Below, one piece after another: positions 13,336 to 24,226 of a DNA stretch of 64,000 bases (its first letter is position 1; every line of letters begins with the position of its first letter). Made by a program: the position numbers and the translations under genes. Location of the stretch: positions 18,352,001 to 18,416,000 of the forward strand of contig OZ316893.1 of the NCBI GenBank assembly GCA_973895155.1, given 5' to 3'. This DNA is from Marsupella aquatica (taxonomy: Eukaryota > Marchantiophyta). A model generated the notes under the pieces. That model saw only the letters and a program-made list of their open reading frames with translations, searched no databases and was not told the origin of the DNA.

Positions 13336-15855
13336 TGTTATGTGAGCTGCTTCTGCCTTCTTCAGTTCCTGCTTCCACTTCTCCTTCTCCTTGAGGGCTC
13401 CAGCCAAGTCTTCTTGAGTCTGGGCTAGTTGCCCTTGCATGATACTTATTTCATGCTTCCTAACTCGTAGCTCGTCCTGGGCCTGCTTGGCCACCCTTAA
13501 CTCTCTGGCGTTGGCTTCCACCCTTAGCCGTCGGATGACTTCCTCCTTCTTCATCCTCTCCAAGGCTAGTGCATCCATCAACCGGCTTTTCTCCAACATC
13601 TCCCTATGGACGAAAGGCCCTGTCTCCAATTCTGCCCCAAAGATATCAAGGGCGAGTAGCCCGCACATCCTCCCATACTCCAGGGCTCTGGAATGCGCAT
13701 AGGTGGAGTGGTTAGGAGATGTCGGCATCTCCCAACGTGGCCTTACCATCCAAGCCACCCTTCTTATCTCCTCAACCGTGGGCAAGGGCACGGCTTGAAC
13801 CCTTGCCAGTTGCTGAATGTTCTCCGGCCATCCACCGCCTGGCAAGTCCTTCTCCTTGACCAGGGTTGCTTCCTCCAGGTCCATGAATCGCTGTTGCGAC
13901 TCTTGATCGGCCTGTTGTCTTCCGTCAAACATTGGTGGAGGTACGTCCGGTGGGGGAGACTCCGGGCTCCCCTGCTGTTGTGGATCCCCCCGCACCACCC
14001 TTGGTAGTCTAGGAATAAAACGGCCGCAGGTCCGCACTCCTGGTACCAAGCGATCCGACCCGTAACCCAAGTCCTCGTGGTATTCCTCCTCGTATTCCCC
14101 GTCCTTCAGGCGTCCTGGTGCCTGTTGGTCCTCTCTAGGACTAGTCGTAAACCCGGCCTCCTGCCAGGGATTATACAGGCATGCGGCTTGCTCTTCCGGC
14201 TTACGTACCTGACTTTCACACTCCTTTTCAGGATTGGGAACCCTGGGTCCTAGTTCCTCTGAGTCACTAGAGGCTCTTACATACACCCCCGGCTCGTGTT
14301 CCGGCCTCCTTCTTTCTTTGGCTCCGGTAAAGGGGTTTTCCCTTGTCATTTTTCTGGTGCCAGTTGTTGCTGCCACTGGTGCTAGAGCCGCCTTCTCCTT
14401 GGTCAGTATATGCAGGAGGCTCTGCATGGCTGGTTGTTGCATTGGCCCAGCTTCCGGCACCTGTCGGAAGACTTGAGCTATCGTGGGACTGCCTGGCGGG
14501 TCGGGCTGCTTTGCTGCCGCTCTCAGGTCTGATTCCTCTTCTGGCGCTCTAGCCTGTAGGGGAAGAATCGGGGCAAAGATTTGACTTTGGGCGTACCGAC
14601 ATAACAACGGCATGTGATAACCAAGCTGGGATACGCTTCCTTGGCTAATCACAAGCTGTTCCTCCTTTAATAACTTTCTAAGTTGGTTGAGGAGGTACCC
14701 ATTGTAATCCCGGCTTGGGTCTGGCCTCTCTACAAGGTAAACCTGTGCTTTGCCAATCTCCGGCCTCAGCCAGTTGCAATGCATTGTTACCCGGAAGAAA
14801 TTAATCATTTCTCCTATATGCGGGTTGGTGCAGGTGCTCCTCAGGAAGCCGTTCTTCGTTGATGGTCCGGGGAACAATCTAAACTCCTTGTCTGGCAAGT
14901 TCTTCTGGGTTTCTACCTTAGCTTTGTTGCCCTTGGGCAAGCCAAACACTTCGGAAATCACGTTGGAGGTGAGATAGAAGTCCCTCCCGTAGATCTTTGT
15001 GGAGCTGGTCTCGTGGTCCCATGATCCCACGAATTCCAATAAGTCCAATTCTGGCACCTCCTTCTTTAGCCACAGCAGTCTTACAAAGCTCTCCAAGCCT
15101 GATCCGGCCATGAAGCCCTGGTACTTCTTGGTCTGCATGGCTGTAAAGCATGCATCCTCCTCTCGTGCAAAATGTAGCTGTACCGCCAGTGGTATCATTG
15201 CCGCCCATCCCTTCTAGGTGTTGTCTCGGGTAGGGACGGCATTGACTGGGTCGACTTCTTGTTCCTTGGGTTCCTCCTCCCTCTGCTTCCCCTATTCGGC
15301 TGGCTTCTTTGATACTGCCAATCTCGTCCTCTTGGCCGATGTGTTTTCTTCATTGTTGGTCATCTTCCTCTTCATTTCAGCGGCACCTGAAGATTCTCCC
15401 AATACTGTTGCTTTTGTCCATGCCGTTGTGCAACCCTCCAGGTCCCAATGTTTGTCGTTGCAGTTGTTGATGGCTTGTCGGCTGCCTACGATTTGGTTGT
15501 CTTGAATTAGAAGGTTGTCAAGCTCGTCGCCAGTAGGTGTCCACAGGAATTCAGCCTTGATGAGTTCTCCTCCTAAGAAGGCCGTCTTCTGCAGTTCCCA
15601 CAGCCGAGCAAGTTCTTCTTGCTCGCGGGCTGCTCTTTCTGATTCTTCTTCTTCGTAAGTCCCGACGTACTCACTTGCCCGTTCAAACAGGCATCCCCAA
15701 AAATGTGCTGCTTGATTGATGTTGCTCATTCCCTTCTCTGGCCGTGCTTGGTAGCTGCTTATGTCCCTCCCGTGTTCTCCTCCATAAGTCAAAGTCAAAC
15801 TCTAATCGTGTTCCCTGCCGTGGCGTCCTTACTTCTGGCCTCGGCTCGGGTTCCA
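13336..15855 (-). pseudogene. Decayed gag-like/unknown protein gene with in-frame TAG stops
   Basis: One long frame runs from about 15797 down to 13336. It is interrupted by two TAG codons, at 15292-15294 and about 15214-15216, with protein-like sequence between and beyond them, so the two open stretches (about 168 and 633 codons) are parts of one gene. An upstream ATG near 15855 (MEPEPRPEVR) reaches this frame after a probable one-base shift. The N-terminal ~350 residues are mixed hydrophobic and charged. The middle is rich in Pro, Gln and Glu. The C-terminal ~120 residues (RRLRVEANARELRVAKQAQDELRVRK onward) are a likely coiled coil. The 3' end is cut by the LINE piece at 13335. No domain is recognisable; a retroelement gag-type product is a guess from context and architecture. 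Confidence 0.5.
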
Positions 15856-15969
15856 TAGTCACCCTTAATTATTTATATTTTCCTTGTTTTTGTTACTATA
15901 CTAATGTGTTTTCAGGGTACCCTCCTGGTTTTACCATTTAAATGGCCTAGTGATTCCTGGCTAGGCATC

Positions 15970-16270
15970 ACACTATGAGTAGTTTTCCAAAATATTTCTC
16001 CCAAGGATAAATCCTGTCTGTTGCGGGCTTATTAGCTGTGGCAAATCCTGATCAACCTAAGTGCCAATATGTTTCCAATCAACTTATAGATGTGTTCAAC
16101 AAGGTTAGCAGTCTCCAGTCTTTCAACATTCTCTTATCAGGCCTCTTGGGGATGAACTTAGCCGTCCCCTCTTTGATCCCACTCGCCAACTTCCCAGTCA
16201 TCCAGAATTCTTGTACCATGGCGACCAGATTCCTCTTGCATGAACTCCCAGCACTCCTGGTATACCTCCA
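15970..16270 (-). pseudogene. Reverse transcriptase fragment of another LINE
   Basis: The minus strand encodes EFWMTGKLASGIKEG...IPKRPDKRMLKDWRLLTLLNT. After a break come KLIGNILALRL and, in another frame, LPQLISPQQTGFILGRNILEN. These are the conserved N-terminal blocks of LINE reverse transcriptase. At least one frameshift separates them. The sequence is not close to either LINE family annotated here. Confidence 0.75.
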
Positions 16271-16590
16271 CTGAAAGTCCATCCGGTCCAAGGGTCTTAT
16301 GTCATGACATATAGAGTCGGTAGCATAAGATATCCAGACATGTATCATATGCATCCAAGTAAAACAACAAAATAGAAAACCAGAAAGATGATACATGGTT
16401 GTCCATTAACACCAAGATGAAGAAATGTTGGGGCATGAAAGTAAACCCTTGTATCCCCCCCCCCCCCAGACCTGAGCATGGGTATGGTCAACGAGCTGAG
16501 ATGTCAAAGGTAATTCTCCAATTAAATCACAAAACCAGCGGTAAAACAATCCCTGAATCCCAGTAAAGTGGTATAGGCTGTCAAGAAGAG

Positions 16591-16698
16591 AATGGTAATA
16601 ATGGTAATGTATTATAAGCTCCGGGACCATGAAAGTCAAAGGAGCTGCCACAAAAAGTAAAGTACAATGCAATCAAAGAAAAGAGCAACCAAAAGAGA
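16591..16698 (-). mobile_element. LINE family 1, extreme 3' fragment (~108 bp)
   Basis: Only the irregular tail (aatggtaataatggtaatg), the hairpin and about 80 bp of 3' UTR remain, identical in pattern to the other copies. It ends in aaaagaga, where gypsy sequence begins. It is a severely 5'-truncated insertion. Confidence 0.88.
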
Positions 16699-17238
16699 AT
16701 GAGGTTCTTACTCTGTCACACTGTTCACACCTAGCTATGATATCCCAAATCTGAGCATGCATCCCCTTCCAATGGTAGTGAGGAGCCAACAAACTATAAG
16801 TACGCTTGATTCCAAAATGCCCAAATTCAGAATGTACTTTTCTGACCAAGCTAGCCCTATCAGCAATTGGTGGAACCACTCTCTCCCCTTGTGGCAAACA
16901 GCGGACTAGGTGATCTCCCTTCCACATGTAACGCTTAGACCATTGTAGTATCCGATCCCTTTAGTGGTCATGCCTGGTGGGTACTGCCTGTGCTGCAAGA
17001 AATTCAGAGTGTCCAAATCCTCCCAGATGTCCACAATTGGTTGGTCAACAATGCTGCAACAAAGCAAGGCAAGATAGGCAGAGGCCCCAAGTGTAGAGCT
17101 AGGACTAGCATGATCAAAATCTTGCCGTGCATCTGAAAAATCTGTTGAAATGATCAAAGGACTACGAGACATGGTGTCAGCATTCTGGTGAGTAATTCCA
17201 GGTCTATGAATAACTTCAAACTCATATTCTTGCAAAAT
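16699..17238 (-). pseudogene. Ty3/gypsy pol fragment (RNase H end and integrase zinc-binding domain)
   Basis: The minus strand encodes EYEFEVIHRPGITHQNADTMSR, the linker typical after gypsy RNase H. After a frame break comes an H2C2 integrase zinc-binding segment (VHSEFGHFGIKRTYSLL... followed by IIARCEQCDRV). The catalytic integrase core, the RT and the LTRs are absent. LINE sequences bound the fragment on both sides (family 1 at 16698, family 2 tail at 17239). It differs from the gypsy at 44171-50075. Confidence 0.8.
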
Positions 17239-19882
17239 CAAAGTCAAAGTCAAAGTCAAATTCTAAGCTCCACGACGACCCAATGAGTCAAGGGAGCTGT
17301 GGCAAAAAAGCCAAATACAAAGCAAAGAAATGAGTCAAATGCTCATGTGAGGATCTCTACGTCCTCACTAATAACAAATTTAGGACCTTAAGAGTCACTA
17401 ATGTATAATGCTATCACATCGTTTCCTATCCACTGCCATGATATACAATCCAAGTTGCTTTGGTGGCAACCTAAATAGATCATGCAGATCAAAAACAAGG
17501 ATTTGATGTGCTATTCGAATCTCCTCATACCGTCTACATGCTATGAATACATGATATTCATTCTCAATGCTGCCACTATCACAGAGTCTACACACCCTAT
17601 CCTGCCTCCTAATTCTCTTCCATCTACCCTCCTCTACCTCCAAGTGATGTGAGCTGAGTCTATATCTAGCAATCACTTGTCTCAACCTCATAGAAATGGG
17701 AGCTCTAAGATACTCTTGTTCTTCATACAACATCATGGGGTTTACATCCCTCATAAAATACTGTAATCTAGGGCTAGGATCACTCCAAAGTTTTCTAATA
17801 GCTTTATCACGCAAGAGTGACCAAAGCTTCTTTGGTTGAGTATGCCATTCATGCTCAGATAAGTCCCATGATTGGGCCCAGCTACATACATCAGCATACC
17901 AACCAAAAGCTCTAGATATGTGAAAGGCTTGCGTAGGTAGCCTAGAATCATTCAACGCCTCCACTCTCCTAGCATATTGAAGAGTGTGATAGAGAGCTTC
18001 AACCTCCAATGGTAGAAGACCTACCTCAGCCAATAACAAGGGGTATGGGGTTTGGGTTTTCACTCCAAGCTCCATCTCCAAGAGAAACTTTTGGATGGCC
18101 TCTACCTTTTTCCAACAAGATTGAGAAGTAGAAGGGCCCCATACTTGCACCCCATAAAGAATAACAGGCCTTACCAAGGAATTGAAGAGTTGTTTCTTCA
18201 ACTTCCAAGCGGAAAGGCTTGCTCCCTTGCACTTCTGAACCATGCTGTAGAAGGCCTTGTAACCATGAGCCACCCTATGCGTCACACATGTAGCCCAACT
18301 CATGCTTCGAGAAAACTCCACCCCAAGATACTTGTAAGAGGTCACCATCTCCACCTTTTCACCTGCAAAATAGAGAGAAAGCTCTTGCTTTGTACCAAGT
18401 ACAAGGCACTTGGTCTTCCTCATGTTGACCTGCATGTCTGATTGTTTGCAAAAATGCTCTAGGGCTAGAAGATGTTGTTGCAAATCAGATTGGGAGTGAG
18501 CTAGAAGCACCACATCATCTGCAAATATAAGAAGTTGGATGGCCAGTGTTCCCAACTGAGAACCTACGCCTCCCATCTCCTCTAGCAAATCATGTAGTTG
18601 GTCAATGAAGACCCCAAAGAGAGTTGGAGATAGTGGGCAGCCTTGGATCACACCAAGTGTGCTAGGAACCTCCTCATAGCTACTACCAGAGAATCTAATC
18701 ATTACCTTTTGATACAATTGTGCAATAGCTATTCTCATCTCAAGAGGAACTTCGAGACTAATCAACCGCTCCCAAAGCTTGTGTCTACAAACCCTATCAA
18801 ATGCTTTGGAGAAGTCTACAAACAAGCAAAATAGAGGTAGCTTGAGTCTTTTAGCCCTCTCCTCTAACACTCTAAGGCAAAGCATGTGATCTAGAGTACT
18901 AAAACCTGCCCTAAAACCAGCTTGTGATGATGCTCTTTTCATGTGTTTTTCAACCCAAGAACTAAGTCTAGCTTCTAGTAGTCCTCCTAAAACTTTAGCA
19001 AAGATACTAGCTATCATGATAGTCCTATAGTTGCTCACCTCATTCTTAGAGCCTCCCTTGTGAATAGGTACCAATCTCCTTGTACTCCAATCTGGAGGTA
19101 AGCCACCTTGGACCACTTGATTCAAACATGCAGTGAGTGCTGATACCAACGAAGATCCACCCCATTGTAGGAGCTCCACTGTGAACCCTTGCAAATCTGC
19201 AGCCTTGCCCTTTTGTATTCTAGATAGTTGAGTTTGCACCTCTATATCTGAGAATTGAATAGCTTCCCCAATCTCCAAAGGCATGGAAGTAGCTTCGGGA
19301 TAGAAGTAGAGAGACTTCACATAGCTTACCAATGTTTGTTGCTCCAAGCAAGTATCTTCTTTTTTCACCAGAAATCTCTTCCAAAAGCCTTTAGGATTCT
19401 CTTGAAGTTCTTGGGAAAGCACTTGTTGATGTTGCCTCAAGAAGCATCTCTTCTTGTGCTTCACAAAGTTACTATACATTCTCAATGCAAGTAACTTTAC
19501 ATCTTCAGCTTGTGCCATGGCCCTCCTTCTAGCTTTCTACACACTCTGCATCAAACCATGCTTTCATGGTTTGTTTTGTGGACAATGATCTTTTAGAGAA
19601 TACAGTAGTAACTGCTTTTGCTATCAGTTGTGATAGTTCCAACACATTGGAATGTGTTGGTAGTAGGGCCTCAATCTCCCCTCTAAATACATCAACCTTA
19701 TCATGATCCAGAAAGAATCTAGAAATATGTCTTTTCCTTGTTATCCCCTCTCTAAAACTTGTGGCCAAATCTAGATGAAATAACAAGGGTAGATGTGAAG
19801 ACTCTGGTTGTTGATCAAGTATTCTAAAATCAATCACTCTACTAGCTGAAGATGGTGATGCTAGGAGATAATCAATGGTGCT
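17239..19882 (-). mobile_element. LINE family 2, 5'-truncated
   Basis: This L1-type non-LTR element is related to family 1 but clearly distinct at protein level. Its 3' end has a hairpin with the same arms as family 1 (AGCTCC...GGAGCT, preceded by a G/C-rich GGCA-like stretch), but the tail is (TTTGAC)n instead of (ATTACC)n: tcaaagtcaaagtcaaag on the + strand at 17239-17260. At about 19882 the endonuclease-encoding sequence stops in the middle of the block before IDYLLAS, so the element is 5'-truncated and lacks ORF1 and most of the endonuclease. Confidence 0.85.
17398..19882 (-). pseudogene. LINE family 2 ORF2: endonuclease C-terminus, reverse transcriptase, Cys-rich C-terminus
   Basis: The main frame (17398-19518, about 706 codons) holds the complete reverse transcriptase: RRLVPIHKGG, FVDFSKAFDR, QGCPLSPTLFG, LLIFADDVVLLAH and YLGVEFSR. 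The C-terminal Cys motif is CRLCDSGSIENEYHVFIAC. Upstream, in another frame (19529-19882), is the end of the endonuclease (IDYLLASPSSASRV, then SSHLPLLFHLDL). A one-base shift near 19525, marked by a local stop, separates the two parts, so the copy is not functional. The layout parallels family 1 ORF2 residue for residue. Confidence 0.85.
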
Positions 19883-20090
19883 GACCATCAGCAAGAACGA
19901 CTTGATCAAACGAGAACCAATCCGCAAATTTGCGTGGAGTCTGTCGGTCGCCAGTCCACGGAATATTTCTCTCCCCAAGACTAATCGCCTCGTCGTAAGG
20001 AAGAGAATTATGGTTCCGAAAAGTCGATGTCTCGGTCTCAGTGTCGACATGAACTGATTCTAAGGAGCTGAAGTGGCTCTCCATCGGTCA
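19883..20090. other. Unassigned segment between two LINEs
   Basis: About 200 bp lie between the truncated 5' end of LINE family 2 and the tail of LINE copy A. The minus strand is open across it, but the translation matches nothing I know. It may be older host or TE sequence into which copy A inserted. Confidence 0.35.
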
Positions 20091-20213
20091 AATGGTAATG
20101 GTAATGTATTATAAGCTCCGGGACCATGAAAGTCAAAGGAGCTGCCACAAAAAGTAAAGTACAATGCAATCAAAGAAAAGAGCAACCAAAAGAGATTGCT
20201 CAGAAGAGGACAA

Positions 20214-23200
20214 CTATGTCCTCAAAGAAACTATGGACCTAGAGAGCCCTATGGACCTAGAGAGCCCTGAAAGATTTTCCAAACCTATTCTCCTTTCCCT
20301 ATCCACCGCAAAGATATATCTTCCAAGTTGTTGAGGGGGCAGACCAAACAATGCATACAAATCTTTCACCAAGATTTGAGATGCCATCCTAACCCCCTCA
20401 TAAAACTTGCAAGCAATGAATACATGATATTCATTCTCTATACTAGAGCTATCACATAGTTGACAAACCCTCTTTTTCCTGTCAATATCCTTCCATCTCC
20501 CTTGTTCTACTTCAAGGTGGTGTGAGCTTAGTCTATACTGAGCAATAAGTTGTCTAAGTTGTACTGAGATAGTGCTAGATAAGTATTCTTGTTCTCGATA
20601 TTTCTTCATGGGGTTCACATCTCTCATGTAGTATTGCTGCCGTGGGCTAGGTTCATGCCAAAGTTTGTGCAAAGCCTTTTGCTCAAGTTTTGCTCTTAGC
20701 TTGGTTGGGTGTGTTGGCCATTCATGTTCAGGAAAATCCCAAGCATGGGCCCACCTGCACACATCTGCATACCACCCTTTAGCTGAAGATGAGCGCAAGG
20801 CATGAAAAGGAAATCTGTTTTCCTCCAACTCTCTTACACGCATGATGTATTTGAGTGTGTGGAAGAGTGCCTCCACCTCCAAAGGAAACAAGCCTGCCTC
20901 TGCAAGTGTAAGTGCATATGGGGTTTGTGACTTGATCCCAAGCTCCATCTCAAGAAATAGCTTTTGCAGCCCCTCAATCTGTTGCCACCCAGATTTAGAC
21001 ACACCTGCTCCCCAAATTGGTGCTCCATAAAGAATGACTGGTTTCACCAAAGCTCCAAAGAGATGTTTCCTTAACCTCCAAGTGTGTAGACCAGCTCTTT
21101 TGCATTTGTTCATGAATGCATAAAAAGCTCTGTACCCATTGGCAGCCCTAGATTTTACACATGAGGCCCAACTCAAGTTTTGAGAGAACTCCACCCCAAG
21201 GTATTTGTAGGTCCTCACAAATTCCACCAGATTCCCTTGGAAGTAGAGCTCTGGATTTTGTCGTGTGCCAATGCCCAAACACTTGGTCTTCTTGAGGTTG
21301 ACTACCATCCCTGTTGCTTGACAAAACTCCTCCAAGGCATTGAGATGTCTTTGCAAAGCTTCTTGAGCATGAGCAAGTAGGACCACATCATCTGCAAATA
21401 TAAGAAGTTGGAGGACAAACCTACCCAATTGAGTGCCAACTCCACCATGCTCCTCCAAAATGTTGTGTAGCTGATCAATGAAGATGCCAAAGAGAGTTGG
21501 TGAGAGAGGACAACCTTGGATCACCCCAAGAGTGCTCCAGATTTCTTCAGAGGTTTCCTTTGAAAGTTTGATGCGCACTTCTTGGTACAATTTAGAAACA
21601 GCCAACCTGAGCTCTTCAGGCACTTCCAACTCCACCATCCTATCCCAAAGCTTGGATCGGGAAACTTTGTCAAAGGTCTTGGAGAAGTCCACAAACAAGC
21701 AAAATAATGGTTTATGTGGAGATTTGGCCTTTTCACACAACACCCTCAAGCAGAGAATGTGATCCATAGTGCTGAATTCTCTCCTAAAACCTGCTTGTGA
21801 AGGTGCCCTTTTCATCTCACTCTCCAACCAAGAGCTTAATCTGGCTTCAAGTAGTCCTCCCAAAACTTTAGCAAAAGTATTGCCTACCATGATGGTTCTG
21901 TAGTTGTGCACATCATCCTTGTTGCCTGCCTTGAAGATAGGCACCACTCTTTTGGTCATCCAAGCTTTAGGTAAACCTAAAGCCATTGCTTGATTCAGCT
22001 CATGCACCAAGTTTGTTAGTAAAGAGGGTCCTCCCCACAAAAGAAGCTCCAAGTTCAGGCCCAACAGATCTTTAGCTTTCCCATGTTGCATGTGGGAAAG
22101 ATGCACCTTCACCTCCCTCTCTGTAAACTGAATGGTGTCCCCAAGGGGCAAAGGCATGCCACTAGCATCTGGAAAGAAATGCAAGGATGTGACATAGGTT
22201 ACCAGGTCCTGGTGATCCAAGGGGGGAATAGTCTTGCCTGATTGCATTCTCTCCCAAAAACGTTTTGGATGTTTGATGAACTCCTCACATAGTGATTGTT
22301 GATGACTCTTCAAGAAGCACCTCTTCTTGTGTTTGATGAAGTTCTTGTACATAGTGAATGCCAAAAGTCTCTTTTCCCCTGAATGTGATCTTGCTTGCAT
22401 CCTTGCTCTAGCACAATCCTCGTCAAACCAAGCCTTCATGTTTTGCTTTCTAGGGGGTTTGGTGGAGAAAGTAGAGGCTGCTGCTTGTGCTATGACTTCT
22501 GAGAGCTCAATCTGATCATCCAGGGTATGGAGAAGATGTTCAAAGTTGGCTTTGAAGATGACTTCTCTATCAGGGTCTAGAAACAGAGGTTTGGGTACTG
22601 GCTTTCTATGCACTTTGTTTGGGATTGTGGTCAGGTCAAGATGGAACAACAAAGGCAAGTGTGAAGACTCTGGTTGTTGATCAAGTATTTGAAAGTCAAC
22701 CACTCTAGTGGCAGAGGTAGGTGAGGCAAGAAGGTAATCAATGGTACTACATCCTTGTTTAGATCTAAAAGTGTAACCAGATGATTGGGGAAATCTCTCA
22801 AGCCCATTCAATATTCTTAGATTACAAGAAGCTCCCAAATGCAAAAAGTGACGTGTCATGTCATTTGTTCTGGTGTCAAGAGCCTCTCTCACCCAAGGTA
22901 TCTCTTCACTACATGATGACCAAGGTAAAGTTCCTAAGTCCTCACTTTCAGTAAATTGTTCATTAGATACCCTGGCATTAAAGTCCCCCACTATCCATGT
23001 CTCCCCTAGTGGTGATATATCATGAATGACTTGGATTAATCTATGAAATGGATAATGTGCATCAGCAATTCCCATCTTATAGACATTCATATTAAGGGGA
23101 GCAAAGTAGGTGACAATCAGAAATGATGGAGTACCTCTGGTATGAAGTCTCACCACCATGAACTGTTTGCTGGGATCTTCATGTTCAATAGAGGTGATGT

Positions 23201-23426
23201 GTTGAAGTTGATTCTTGGTGTAGACAGCAATGCCTCCAAACCCTCTTCCCCGTGTGGTCTTCTTCTCATTGAAGATGGATTGTATGCAAGTAAAGCCTTT
23301 AATGCTAGGTAGAGCATTTCCCTCATATTCCCAAGTCTCCGTGAAAAGCAAGATGTCAAAATTCTCAAACAAAGGTTCCCCTCCAATTGCTGTTTCTATG
23401 GAAAGTCCTGAAACATTCCATGCCAT
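20214..23426 (-). CDS. LINE copy A ORF2: APE endonuclease-reverse transcriptase
   Basis: About 1070 aa from the first ATG. The frame is open three codons further upstream, but only from a TTG. It nicks target DNA and primes reverse transcription of the element RNA. An exonuclease-endonuclease-phosphatase domain covers residues 1-230: AWNVSG at the start, FTETWE near 30, VGDFNARV near 150, IDYLLASP, and SSHLPLL in place of the usual SDH block. The reverse transcriptase lies at about 430-720: FVDFSKTFDK, QGCPLSP near 640, and FADD near 680 with its catalytic aspartates. A C-terminal CQLCDSS...H...C cluster near residue 990 is probably a nucleic-acid-binding finger. The FSKTFD motif has Thr where copies B and C have the more usual Ala. 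The gene lies 21 bp downstream of ORF1. Confidence 0.93.
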   Translation of the reverse strand: MAWNVSGLSIETAIGGEPLFENFDILLFTETWEYEGNALPSIKGFTCIQSIFNEKKTTRGRGFGGIAVYTKNQLQHITSIEHEDPSKQFMVVRLHTRGTPSFLIVTYFAPLNMNVYKMGIADAHYPFHRLIQVIHDISPLGETWIVGDFNARVSNEQFTESEDLGTLPWSSCSEEIPWVREALDTRTNDMTRHFLHLGASCNLRILNGLERFPQSSGYTFRSKQGCSTIDYLLASPTSATRVVDFQILDQQPESSHLPLLFHLDLTTIPNKVHRKPVPKPLFLDPDREVIFKANFEHLLHTLDDQIELSEVIAQAAASTFSTKPPRKQNMKAWFDEDCARARMQARSHSGEKRLLAFTMYKNFIKHKKRCFLKSHQQSLCEEFIKHPKRFWERMQSGKTIPPLDHQDLVTYVTSLHFFPDASGMPLPLGDTIQFTEREVKVHLSHMQHGKAKDLLGLNLELLLWGGPSLLTNLVHELNQAMALGLPKAWMTKRVVPIFKAGNKDDVHNYRTIMVGNTFAKVLGGLLEARLSSWLESEMKRAPSQAGFRREFSTMDHILCLRVLCEKAKSPHKPLFCLFVDFSKTFDKVSRSKLWDRMVELEVPEELRLAVSKLYQEVRIKLSKETSEEIWSTLGVIQGCPLSPTLFGIFIDQLHNILEEHGGVGTQLGRFVLQLLIFADDVVLLAHAQEALQRHLNALEEFCQATGMVVNLKKTKCLGIGTRQNPELYFQGNLVEFVRTYKYLGVEFSQNLSWASCVKSRAANGYRAFYAFMNKCKRAGLHTWRLRKHLFGALVKPVILYGAPIWGAGVSKSGWQQIEGLQKLFLEMELGIKSQTPYALTLAEAGLFPLEVEALFHTLKYIMRVRELEENRFPFHALRSSSAKGWYADVCRWAHAWDFPEHEWPTHPTKLRAKLEQKALHKLWHEPSPRQQYYMRDVNPMKKYREQEYLSSTISVQLRQLIAQYRLSSHHLEVEQGRWKDIDRKKRVCQLCDSSSIENEYHVFIACKFYEGVRMASQILVKDLYALFGLPPQQLGRYIFAVDRERRIGLENLSGLSRSIGLSRSIVSLRT

Positions 23427-23447
23427 GACTCTCAAGGTCCCGATCCA

Positions 23448-24218
23448 TCATTTAGAAACAACTCTCTTCTTATTGGTAACAACAGCTTGTCCATTGCGCA
23501 AGTAGGTTACCAATCCTTGGTCTTTGGCTACCCTCACCTTCTCAAGCTCAATTTTCCTTGCTTGGACTTGTGTGGGAGTCAGATCATCATCCAACCAAAT
23601 CCTTAGCCCTTTAAGCATGCTCCTGTTAGCCATCACTCTAGCTTTCTCGGATTCAGCTGCAAACTTCACCAAGATTGGACGTGGAAGGTCCCCCTTCTTT
23701 TGCCCAATCCTATATGCTTGCAAAATGATAGGGTCATGCACTTTCATCTGAGATTGGAAGAATGAAATTGCTACCTTCTTGGTGTCTTCCTTCTCCTCCT
23801 CAACAAGGCCTGATATTTTGCAGTTGCTGACTCTTGCATGCTGGTTCTTGTGTTCTTCTTCTAGTGCTCTCCTCTCCTCCTCCTTGGCTTGGACAAATTC
23901 CATATGTGATTGTTTTGCAGCCTGTGCAAAGGTTTTGAGCTTCTCCTCAATCTCCCCTACAGCCTCATGTATCACTGATTTCTCTGGGCACATACTCTTC
24001 TCCATGTCTCCAAAACACGATGCAAGCAATGAGAGTTGCTTACCATTCTCCTGAGTTTGAGATCGAAGATCACTAATCAACCTCTTTTGCTTGACATTCT
24101 CATTCTTTAGCTCCGTCACCTCCTTGCTGAGCGTGGTAATCTCAATTGCGGAGTTTTCAGCCACAACTAAGATTTTCTCAAGCAAAGCCTTGAGATGGGC
24201 AATCTCCTCCGTTGCCAT
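23448..24218 (-). CDS. LINE copy A ORF1: coiled-coil nucleic-acid-binding protein
   Basis: 256 aa from the ATG (MATEEIAHLKALLEKI). Residues 1-125 are charged, heptad-like sequence predicted to form a coiled coil. Residues ~130-256 (CKISGLVEEEKEDTKKVAI, then HDPIILQAYRIGQKKG, RPILVKFA, LDDDLTPTQVQARK) match the RRM-plus-C-terminal-domain pattern of L1-type ORF1 proteins. Those trimerise and coat the element RNA as a chaperone. There is no CCHC knuckle. The ATG sits just inside the end of the 181-bp tandem region, consistent with that region being the promoter and 5' UTR. ORF2 follows after a 21-bp gap, suggesting reinitiation or a bicistronic mRNA. Confidence 0.85.
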   Translation of the reverse strand: MATEEIAHLKALLEKILVVAENSAIEITTLSKEVTELKNENVKQKRLISDLRSQTQENGKQLSLLASCFGDMEKSMCPEKSVIHEAVGEIEEKLKTFAQAAKQSHMEFVQAKEEERRALEEEHKNQHARVSNCKISGLVEEEKEDTKKVAISFFQSQMKVHDPIILQAYRIGQKKGDLPRPILVKFAAESEKARVMANRSMLKGLRIWLDDDLTPTQVQARKIELEKVRVAKDQGLVTYLRNGQAVVTNKKRVVSK

Positions 24219-24226
24219 CACAAAGC

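Noticed and set aside
20834-21028. Open frames antisense or out of frame within LINE ORF2 (same set recurs in each copy, e.g. 12656, 32226, 46377)
   Set aside because: They recur only because the LINE recurs; the ORF2 frame explains the conservation. They have no recognisable domain.
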